Shown in pieces: positions 26,039-32,821 of a stretch of 64,000 nucleotides of DNA; positions within the stretch are counted from its first letter, which is position 1; each line of letters starts with the position of its first letter. Origin of the DNA: JACKCP01 sp034007295 (lineage in GTDB: Bacteria; Desulfobacterota; Desulfobacteria; Desulfobacterales; JACKCP01); assembly GCA_034007295.1 (NCBI GenBank), contig JAVERC010000003.1:96854-160853 (forward strand). The letters are read 5' to 3'. Below the pieces are notes generated by a model. The model was not told where the DNA came from, did no database searches, and was given only the letters and a program-made list of their open reading frames with translations. Both the position numbers and the translations under genes were made by a program.

Positions 26039-26058
26039 ATGTAACTTGGTGGTTACAT
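26039..26058. promoter_or_regulatory. palindromic upstream activator site 2
   Basis: Perfect inverted repeat ATGTAAC-N6-GTTACAT, about 90 bases upstream of the -24/-12 promoter and 71 bases from site 1 (nearly seven helical turns). Confidence 0.7.
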
Positions 26059-26145
26059 CCCCTTTGTTTTTTACTCTTTCCCTGTATTCCTATAAAAACT
26101 TGTATTTACAGATGTTTGCAGGTTTTAACCGATAAACAGCGTTTG

Positions 26146-26161
26146 TGGCACAGATCGTGCA
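26146..26161 (+). promoter_or_regulatory. sigma-54 (-24/-12) promoter of the acyl-CoA operon
   Basis: TGGCACAGATCGTGCA matches the sigma-54 consensus, with GG and GC separated by exactly ten bases. A start site near 26172 is predicted, about 35 bases before the ATG. Confidence 0.88.
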
Positions 26162-26206
26162 ATTTCTTCTTCAGGAGATTAAACTTTTTATTCTGGAGGA
26201 GAGAGT

Positions 26207-27571
26207 ATGAATAATCGTAAAGAGTATTTAAGCAAAAAAATAAGTGCAGCTGATGCAGCAGCTTTGGTAAAATCTGGCGATTGGGTAGATTATGGTGCAT
26301 TTTGTACCGCTCCGGTAACAATAGACAAATTTCTTGCAAAAAGAGCAGATGAACTTACAGGGGTTAAAGTCAGGGCAGAAGCTTTTCCAGGACAGGCAGC
26401 AGTAGCAGCTCATGGAAAAGAAGGAAGTTTTATTTATAATAACTGGCATTTTAGCGGCGGCGACAGGAAATGCCATGATAACGGCAATTGTCATTATATT
26501 CCTTTTGTATATCACGAAGGCCCTTCTCATTTTTATGAAAAAAATTCAAAAACAAATGTATGTATTTTTGCAGCAGCACCAATGGACAGCTTTGGTAATT
26601 TTAATTATGGAATTGCAAACTCGCTGCAAAGGGCAATGATTGAAAATGCAGACATTGTAATAGTTGAAGTTAATGAAAATATTCCTGTTTGTCTTGGCGG
26701 AGCTTCTGAATTTATAAATATTTCAGAAGTAGACTATGTTGTTGAATCAGAAAATACACCTCTTTTAACTCTTCCAGAGCCAAAAATAACTGAAATCGAT
26801 AAAAGAATTGCACAAATTATTGTTGAACAGATTCAAAATGGTTCCTGTATTCAGCTTGGCATAGGCGGAATGCCAAACGCCGTTGGAAAGCTGATTGCTC
26901 AATCTGATCTTAAGGATTTGGGTGCTCATACAGAAATGTTTGCTGATGCATATTTAGATATGTATAAAGCAGGAAAACTTACAAATATAAATAAAGCCAA
27001 AGATAAAGGCAAATCTGTATATACATTCGCACTTGGCAGCCAGGAATTATATGATTTTCTTCATCTTAATCCTGAGTGTGCAAGTTATGCTGTTGATTAT
27101 ACAAATAATCTTGCAGCAATTTCTGCAAACGAAAAAATGATTTCAATTAACAATGCAATAGAAGTTGATCTTTACGGTCAGGTATCTTCAGAGTCTTCCG
27201 GTTTCAGACATATTACAGGAACAGGCGGACAGTTTGATTTTCATTATGGAGCATATCACTCAAAAGGCGGCAAGGCTTTCATATGTCTTACTTCTACAGT
27301 TACAGATAAAAACGGCAATGTTAAATCAAGAATCAAGCCTATTTTTACACCCGGAACTATTACAACTCTTCCAAGAACCATAACCCACTATATTGTAACA
27401 GAATATGGAATGGTAAATCTAAAAGGCAAATCAACATGGGAAAGGGCAGAAGCTCTTATAAGCATAGCTCATCCGGATTTCAGGGAAGAACTTATAAAAG
27501 AAGCCGAGAAGATGAAAATCTGGGTTAAAAATCCTTCTTGTGCAGTCAACTTTAAAACATCAGCTGCATGA
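26207..27571 (+). CDS. acetyl-CoA hydrolase/4-hydroxybutyrate or butyrate CoA-transferase family
   Basis: This is a 454-residue CoA-transferase of the Cat/AbfT branch. It swaps CoA between acetyl-CoA and a short acid such as butyrate or 4-hydroxybutyrate. Visible features are the LGIGGMPNAVGKL loop near 222-234, the ENADIVIVEVNEN segment near 145-157, and GTGGQFDF near 340-347. The transferase/hydrolase C-terminal domain carries ITHYIVTEYGMVNLKGKS. The catalytic Glu is probably the one in SSESSGFRH or the DLYGQVSSE strand. A strong GGAGGAGAG site precedes it. It is the first gene after the sigma-54 promoter and shares that operon with an acyl-CoA dehydrogenase and a thiolase, which supports a butyrate-type oxidation or formation pathway. 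Confidence 0.88.
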   Translation: MNNRKEYLSKKISAADAAALVKSGDWVDYGAFCTAPVTIDKFLAKRADELTGVKVRAEAFPGQAAVAAHGKEGSFIYNNWHFSGGDRKCHDNGNCHYIPFVYHEGPSHFYEKNSKTNVCIFAAAPMDSFGNFNYGIANSLQRAMIENADIVIVEVNENIPVCLGGASEFINISEVDYVVESENTPLLTLPEPKITEIDKRIAQIIVEQIQNGSCIQLGIGGMPNAVGKLIAQSDLKDLGAHTEMFADAYLDMYKAGKLTNINKAKDKGKSVYTFALGSQELYDFLHLNPECASYAVDYTNNLAAISANEKMISINNAIEVDLYGQVSSESSGFRHITGTGGQFDFHYGAYHSKGGKAFICLTSTVTDKNGNVKSRIKPIFTPGTITTLPRTITHYIVTEYGMVNLKGKSTWERAEALISIAHPDFREELIKEAEKMKIWVKNPSCAVNFKTSAA

Positions 27572-27649
27572 AGAGCATAATCAGCTTCATATAGCTTTAA
27601 AGATTTGAAACAAGGTGAAAGAAAAACTTTATTATGAAAGGAGCCTTAA

Positions 27650-29455
27650 ATGGCACAGCTGATAGCAGATAAGAAAGATATTGAATTTGTCCTTTTTGAA
27701 CAATTCAAAACAGAAGAAGAAATTTTATCAAACGAGGTTTTTTCAGAGTTTAATAAAAAAACCGTTGAAATGATAATTTCAGAGGCAAGAAAACTTGCAA
27801 TAAACGAAATTCTTCCTCTTCAGAAACTAAGTGATGAAGGTTGTGTTTTTGATCAGGGAAAAGTAAGCGTTCCAAAGGAATTTCACAAGGTTTACAAAAA
27901 TTTCTGCGAAGGCGGCTGGCTTTCAATGCCTGACAAGGCAAAGTGGGGCGGACAGGGAATGCCTGAAATTGTATCAAAGGCTGCAAATGAATTTTTTTAC
28001 GGAGCATGCAATTCATTCATGCTTTACAATATGCTTACCCACGGTGCTGCAAGGCTTATCGAATCCTTTGGAACAGAGGAGCAGAAAAAAGAAGCTCTTG
28101 AAAACATGTATTCAGGAAAATGGTCTGGAACCATGCTTTTGACAGAACCGGAAGCTGGATCAGATGTTGGAGCTCTTACAACTTCAGCCAAAAAGAATGC
28201 TGATGGAACATACTCAATTACAGGAAGCAAGATTTTTATTTCTGGCGGAGAGCATGACATGGTTGAAAATATTATTCATCCTGTTCTTGCAAGAATTGAG
28301 GGTGCTCCTGAGGGAACAAGGGGAATTTCCCTTTTTTATGTTCCAAAATTCAGAATAAACCCTGATGGAAGTCTTGGAGAGTTCAACGATGTTGTATGTA
28401 CAGGAATTGAAGAAAAAATGGGTCTTCACGGAAACTGTACATGTTCTCTTACCCTTGGAGGAAAAGGCAGCTGCATAGGAACTCTTATTGGTGAAGAAAA
28501 CAAAGGTATGGCTGCAATGTTTCAAATGATGAATGAAGCAAGGCAGATGGTTGGACTTCAGGGACATTCAAATGCATCAGCAGCATATATGTATGCACTT
28601 GATTATGCAAGGCAGAGAAAACAGACAAAACGAATTCAGGATCCTGCAGGAACTGCTCCTGCTGCAATTATTGAGCATCCAGATGTAAAAAGACAGCTCC
28701 TTTTAATGAAGTCATATGTAGATGGAATGAGAAGTCTTATTTATTACAATGCCATGTGTCAGGACAAAAAACATCTTGCAAAGACAAAAGAAGAAAAAGA
28801 CTATTATTTTGCAATGGAAGAGGTTTTAACTCCAATAATTAAGGGTTACTTTACAGATAAGAGCTTTGAAGTCTGTTCACATGCAATTCAGGTTTACGGC
28901 GGATACGGATATATTGAAGAATATCCTGTTGCACAGCTTTTAAGAGATGCAAGAATTTTCATGATCTATGAGGGAACAAACGGAATTCAGTCAATAGACC
29001 TCATAGGAAGAAAACTTGGGATGAAAGACGGAAAGCCTTTCATGAATTTTCTTGAAGAAATAAGGCTTACAGTAGAAGAAGCATCAAAAATTGACGAGCT
29101 TAAACCAATGTGTGAAGCAATGACAAAATTCCTTGAATATTATGGAGAAACAGCACTTGATTTTGCAAGAAAACTCAAAGGCGATGAAGTTTTAAATGCT
29201 TTTTCATTCTCATTTCCTTTTCTTGAGGCAACAGGTGATCTTTCAATAGCCTGGATGCTTCTTTCAAGGGCAAAGGCAGCACATCCAATGATAGGAAAGA
29301 AAAAGAAAACAGATCCTTTTTATCAAGGTCAGGTTAATACAGCAAGATTCTTTATTAAAACCATTCTTCCTGTTAGTCTTGGTAAACTTGCATCAATTGA
29401 AAACTGTGATAAAGCAGTTACAATGATGGAGGAATCTTTTTACTGGGGAAAATAA
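27650..29455 (+). CDS. acyl-CoA dehydrogenase (long form, about 600 residues)
   Basis: This 601-residue flavoprotein oxidises an acyl-CoA to the enoyl-CoA and passes electrons to ETF. FAD/substrate signatures are LTEPEAGSDVGAL near 164-176 and GGYGYIEEYP near 417-426. The catalytic Glu lies in IYEGTNGIQ near 443. The extra C-terminal domain of about 150 residues places it in the long form usual in Desulfobacterota. An AAAGGAGCC site precedes the ATG, 78 bases after the CoA-transferase. The chain-length preference cannot be read from sequence. Confidence 0.94.
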   Translation: MAQLIADKKDIEFVLFEQFKTEEEILSNEVFSEFNKKTVEMIISEARKLAINEILPLQKLSDEGCVFDQGKVSVPKEFHKVYKNFCEGGWLSMPDKAKWGGQGMPEIVSKAANEFFYGACNSFMLYNMLTHGAARLIESFGTEEQKKEALENMYSGKWSGTMLLTEPEAGSDVGALTTSAKKNADGTYSITGSKIFISGGEHDMVENIIHPVLARIEGAPEGTRGISLFYVPKFRINPDGSLGEFNDVVCTGIEEKMGLHGNCTCSLTLGGKGSCIGTLIGEENKGMAAMFQMMNEARQMVGLQGHSNASAAYMYALDYARQRKQTKRIQDPAGTAPAAIIEHPDVKRQLLLMKSYVDGMRSLIYYNAMCQDKKHLAKTKEEKDYYFAMEEVLTPIIKGYFTDKSFEVCSHAIQVYGGYGYIEEYPVAQLLRDARIFMIYEGTNGIQSIDLIGRKLGMKDGKPFMNFLEEIRLTVEEASKIDELKPMCEAMTKFLEYYGETALDFARKLKGDEVLNAFSFSFPFLEATGDLSIAWMLLSRAKAAHPMIGKKKKTDPFYQGQVNTARFFIKTILPVSLGKLASIENCDKAVTMMEESFYWGK

Positions 29456-29467
29456 GGGGCTGACCAA

Positions 29468-30196
29468 ATGGTAGACAAGAGAAAAAAGGAAAAGGCAGAG
29501 TATGTTATTGATATTATCCACAGAACCGTTATGCATCATTTTCTATGGTTTTCAGAGGTAAGGCATCAAATGGGCGATGATATTGCATATGAAACTCTTC
29601 ACAGGGTTTTTGAAAAAAGTCTTGAAATTCAAATGAAGAAAATTGGTAAAGTTCTTGATTTTGAAATAAAGGAGGGGATTCCCCTTCCCCTTCTTTCTCT
29701 TGAAGAGAAAAAAATGGAAAATCTTATTGAAGCACTGTCTTTAAACTGGATTGCAAACGACGGAATATGGTTTCAGGATGTAGAGTTTGAGCATGGAATG
29801 AATGATGCCAAAAGGTGTAATGACTCATGCTGGTCAAATTTTTCGCCTTTTGAGGCAAGATCAATAAAAAAACTTTTAGATATTCCTGAACATTCAGGAC
29901 TTATCGGACTTGAAAAAGCACTTGGATCAAGGCTTTATTCAAATGTAAATATTCAGTCTGTTGTCTGGGAAAATGAAAACAGTCTGATTTTTCAGATGAA
30001 TAAATGCTGGGTTCAGGAAAAAAGAAAGGCAAGAGGCCTTGATGATTATCCATGCAAGTCGGCAGGTCTTGTTGAATATGCTTATTTTGCAAGGGAAATT
30101 GATAAAAGAATTAAAACACAATGCATTGGATGTCCGCCTGACGATCACCCTGATGACTGGTATTGTGCATGGCGGTTTTATATAGATGAGCAATAA
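29468..30196 (+). CDS. conserved cysteine-containing protein (DUF6125-like)
   Basis: This 242-residue soluble protein begins with a helical region (VIDIIHRTVMHHFLWFSEV) and ends with a cysteine cluster: CVQEK-type Trp-Cys near 180, PCKSAGL near 198, then CIGCPPDDHPDDWYCAWRF near 219-237. I recall similar proteins in Desulfobacterota acyl-CoA operons under the name DUF6125 (related to L-2-amino-thiazoline-4-carboxylate hydrolase-like folds), but this is memory and not a search. The cysteines suggest metal binding or redox sensing. It starts 12 bases after the dehydrogenase, and its stop lies 28 bases before the thiolase start, so it belongs to the operon. Confidence 0.65.
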   Translation: MVDKRKKEKAEYVIDIIHRTVMHHFLWFSEVRHQMGDDIAYETLHRVFEKSLEIQMKKIGKVLDFEIKEGIPLPLLSLEEKKMENLIEALSLNWIANDGIWFQDVEFEHGMNDAKRCNDSCWSNFSPFEARSIKKLLDIPEHSGLIGLEKALGSRLYSNVNIQSVVWENENSLIFQMNKCWVQEKRKARGLDDYPCKSAGLVEYAYFAREIDKRIKTQCIGCPPDDHPDDWYCAWRFYIDEQ

Positions 30197-30224
30197 TGTT
30201 TATAAAAAAATTGAGGAAAATATA

Positions 30225-31493
30225 ATGGAAAGAGTTTGTATAGTTTCTGGAGTAAGAACAGTTGTTGGAGCATTTGGCGGCGTATTAAAACCTTTTACAG
30301 CTGTAGATCTTGGAAGTGCAGTAATAAAAAATGTTCTTGAAAGGGTAAAACTTCGTCCTGATCTTGAAGAATCTGAATTTTGTCCTGTAAAGCTTCAGAC
30401 AAAAATTAAAAATGAAAGTTCATCATTTGATGAATCATTTACTCCTGTAAAAATAGATGAAGTCATAATGGGTAATGTTCTTCAGGCTGGACAGGGTCAA
30501 AACCCTGCAAGACAGTCAATGGTAAGGGCAGGCCTATCCTATGAAACAAATGCATATACAGTAAACAAAGTCTGCGGTTCAGGACTCAAGGCAATTGCAG
30601 AAGCAGCACTTTCAATTATGACAGGAAAATCTGAAGTAATAATTGCAGGCGGCCAGGAATCAATGTCCAATGCTCCCTTAGCTCTTCCAAAGGCAAGATG
30701 GGGACATAGAATGGAAATATCAGGCAAGGGAGAGATTTTTGACCTTATGGTTTATGACGGCCTTTATGAAATTTTCAATGGATATCATATGGGTATAACA
30801 GCAGAAAACATTGCAGAACTTTACTCTATTTCAAGGGAAAAGCAGGATAAGCTTGCTGTTTTAAGTCATAACAGGGCAATGGCGGCAATCAAGGATAAAA
30901 TTTTTGAAAAAGAAATTGTTCCAATGATAGTAAAATCCAGAAAAGGCGATAAAATTGTTGATACAGACGAGCGTCCAATGGAAACAGATATGGAAAAAAT
31001 GGGTAAATTAAAGCCTGCTTTTAAAAAAGACGGGACTGTAACAGCCGGAAATGCTTCAGGAATAAATGACGGTGCAGCAGCAGTTCTTCTAATGAGCGAA
31101 TCAAAGGCAAAAGAGCTTGGACTTACTCCACTTGCATATATAAATAATTTTGCATCAGGCGGACTTGATCCAGCATATATGGGGCTTGGTCCTGTTCCTG
31201 CTGTAAAAAAAGTAATGAAAATGAGCTCTCTTAAGGTTTCTGATATGGATGTAATTGAACTTAACGAGGCTTTTGCTTCCCAGGCTTTAGGATGCATGGA
31301 AGAACTTGGAATTGATCCGGAATTTCCAAATCCCTATGGAAGCGGAATTTCACTTGGACATCCAATAGGATGCACAGGTGCAAGACAAATGGTTACAATT
31401 ATCCATGAAATGGAAAGAAAAAATTATAAAAAAGGCCTTATTTCCATGTGTATTGGCGGCGGAATGGGAATGGCCATGGTAGTTGAAAGATAA
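30225..31493 (+). CDS. acetyl-CoA C-acetyltransferase (thiolase) with an insertion
   Basis: This is a 422-residue thiolase that makes or splits acetoacetyl-CoA-type thioesters. The nucleophile Cys is in NKVCGSGLKA near 113, the NEAFASQ His/Asn region is near 345, and the second active Cys/His pair is in GHPIGCTGAR near 378-387. The ATG at 30225 follows TGAGGAAAA; an upstream ATG at 30186 in frame overlaps the previous gene and is less likely. An insertion of about 28 residues, containing CPVKLQTKIKNESSSFDESF, sits between the first helix and VDEVIMGNVLQAG, where most thiolases run straight through. It is the last gene of the sigma-54 operon. Confidence 0.93.
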   Translation: MERVCIVSGVRTVVGAFGGVLKPFTAVDLGSAVIKNVLERVKLRPDLEESEFCPVKLQTKIKNESSSFDESFTPVKIDEVIMGNVLQAGQGQNPARQSMVRAGLSYETNAYTVNKVCGSGLKAIAEAALSIMTGKSEVIIAGGQESMSNAPLALPKARWGHRMEISGKGEIFDLMVYDGLYEIFNGYHMGITAENIAELYSISREKQDKLAVLSHNRAMAAIKDKIFEKEIVPMIVKSRKGDKIVDTDERPMETDMEKMGKLKPAFKKDGTVTAGNASGINDGAAAVLLMSESKAKELGLTPLAYINNFASGGLDPAYMGLGPVPAVKKVMKMSSLKVSDMDVIELNEAFASQALGCMEELGIDPEFPNPYGSGISLGHPIGCTGARQMVTIIHEMERKNYKKGLISMCIGGGMGMAMVVER

Positions 31494-31502
31494 GAGATTA
31501 AA

Positions 31503-31551
31503 AAGAAGCCTGCTTTGTGTTTTTTTGTCTTTATGGTTTGGCAGGTTTCTT
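31503..31551 (+). terminator. probable terminator of the acyl-CoA operon
   Basis: Stem AAGAAGCCTGC with GCAGGTTTCTT (11 bp, one wobble pair) and a 27-base T-rich loop. It lies ten bases after the thiolase stop; the T-tail is weak. Confidence 0.5.
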
Positions 31552-31589
31552 CTTAATAAAGGTCAAATTTAATCTCCTCCTAAGTCAGA

Positions 31590-31614
31590 GCAATACCCTC
31601 TAAAAGGGTATTGC
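31590..31614. other. strong isolated hairpin upstream of the Fur-family gene
   Basis: Perfect 10-bp arms GCAATACCCT and AGGGTATTGC with a five-base loop, extendable through CAG/CTG with one mismatch. No T-run follows, so it is probably not an intrinsic terminator. It could be a regulator site or part of a small RNA. Confidence 0.5.
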
Positions 31615-31676
31615 ACTGAGTCTTTATATAGATATCTAAAAAAAATTTTATAACCTTTCTAAAAAAAGTTCTTTAA

Positions 31677-31706
31677 CTTGACATAATGTTATATCAAGGC
31701 TAATTA
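31677..31706 (+). promoter_or_regulatory. promoter and overlapping palindromic operator of the Fur-family gene
   Basis: TTGACA at 31678-31683, a 17-base spacer and TAATTA at 31701-31706 form a good sigma-70 promoter 40 bases before the start. An imperfect palindrome at 31677-31698 overlaps the -35 box and spacer. Its half-sites are CTTGACATAAT and CTTGATATAAC, read inward from each side (9 of 11 match). Autorepression by the Fur-family protein is the simplest reading. Confidence 0.65.
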
Positions 31707-31745
31707 AGCTAGATTATTTAAACTTTTTGAAGGCAGGTCATAAAA

Positions 31746-32183
31746 GTGAAGCATTCAGAAAACAGATTTGAAAAAATGATTAATTTGATAAAAGAAAACG
31801 GCAACAGGCTTACAAATCAGAGAATTGCAGTTGTTAAAATTCTTGCAGAAAGCAAAGAGCATCCTTCAGCTGAAACCATATATAAAATTGTCAAAAAAGA
31901 CCATCCTGCTACAAGCCTTGCAACAGTATATAAAACAATAAATCTTTTAAAGAGCTACAATGAAGTTATGGAGCTTGGTTTTGCAGACAAGGGAAGCCGC
32001 TACGACGGTTTTAACCCAAAGCCCCATCCCCATGCTGTTTGTGAAAAATGCGGTAAAATAATTGACACAGATATCAATGTAAATCTTTTTTCAAAAGAGG
32101 TTGAAAAAGAAACAGGTTTCAATATTACATCTTACAGGCTTGATTTTTACGGAGTCTGTTCTGAATGTCAGAAAAAAGAATAA
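31746..32183 (+). CDS. Fur-family (PerR/Fur-like) metalloregulator
   Basis: This is a 145-residue repressor. The winged helix contains RLTNQRIAVVKILAE near 21-35 and the recognition segment PATSLATVYKTINLL near 54-68. The metal-binding part has PKPHPHAVCEKCGKI near 93-107 and a second CxxC, CSEC, near the C-terminus, so the structural zinc site is intact. It lacks an obvious extended Fur C-terminus, and PerR is a reasonable guess, but type cannot be settled by eye. The start is a GTG with AAGGCAGG upstream. It is a single gene with its own promoter and terminator. Confidence 0.9.
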   Translation: MKHSENRFEKMINLIKENGNRLTNQRIAVVKILAESKEHPSAETIYKIVKKDHPATSLATVYKTINLLKSYNEVMELGFADKGSRYDGFNPKPHPHAVCEKCGKIIDTDINVNLFSKEVEKETGFNITSYRLDFYGVCSECQKKE

Positions 32184-32258
32184 AAAAATACCTGTTTTTT
32201 TTACTTCAAGAAATTATTAAAGTTTAAAGAACTTATTTTATTTTTGGAACACTTGAAT

Positions 32259-32298
32259 TTCAGGTACAGGATAAGCAGTACCTGAACTTCTTTTTTCA
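32259..32298 (+). terminator. intrinsic terminator after the Fur-family gene
   Basis: Perfect 9-bp stem TTCAGGTAC with GTACCTGAA and a ten-base loop, followed by CTTCTTTTTTC. Confidence 0.7.
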
Positions 32299-32311
32299 TA
32301 ATCATTTTTTA

Positions 32312-32455
32312 AAGTCTAATGAAAACGGCTTTTTTTGTCCATTTCTGCGTCAGATTCAAAATTTAATACTCAAAATCCTCAATGTATCCTAAATGTTAAC
32401 TTTTTCATCTTCCTTGGATGGAACAAAAAATCTTCGTTTTTGGCCAATCAATAAG
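32312..32455 (-). repeat. family A repeat, copy 3 (inverted)
   Basis: Read on the minus strand it begins GATTGGCCAAAAACGAAG, carries the GAAGATGAAAAAG and GGATT/TTAAATTTTGAATCTGAC blocks and ends GCCGTTTTCATTAGACTT. It lies 16 bases from a full family-B copy. Confidence 0.85.
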
Positions 32456-32471
32456 TAATGTGCTTTAATTT

Positions 32472-32670
32472 TACCTGAATTGAGCGTTTCATATTTTTAA
32501 ATTAATAAATTTTCAATGAATTAAGCTTATTGCATTTAAAAACATGAAACCCTGCGGGCTTTCTAATTTTGCCGCATCTACTTCGTTAAATTGCATCACG
32601 CATAGCAAAGGTATAGCCTGATACAATTTGCCGTTTATGCAGCAAACTTGAAAATCGCTCAATCCAGGTT
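32472..32670 (-). repeat. family B repeat, copy 2 (inverted, full length)
   Basis: On the minus strand it reads ACCTGGATTGAGCGATTTTC, then AAGTTTGCTGCAT and the whole nested-hairpin body of copy 1. It closes with TATGAAACGCTCAATTCAGG. The ends are perfect inverted repeats over ATTGAGCG. Together with the family-A copy it fills most of the 638-base gap before the sensor kinase; the remaining 32671-32821 is AT-rich with no gene. Confidence 0.85.
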
Positions 32671-32821
32671 TTAATAAAATACCCTAATAGTTGTTTAATT
32701 TTCAATTTATTGTTATTTTTAAATTTAAATCTAACCAAACTAATTTTGATTTTTGAATGAAAGTCGGATTTTTATATAAAACCGCCTATTGTTTGTTAAA
32801 TAAAATTTTTAGGATAAAAAT

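Noticed and set aside
28214..28567. 117-codon minus-strand frame inside the acyl-CoA dehydrogenase
   Set aside because: Antisense shadow of a clear gene; translation has no recognisable domain.
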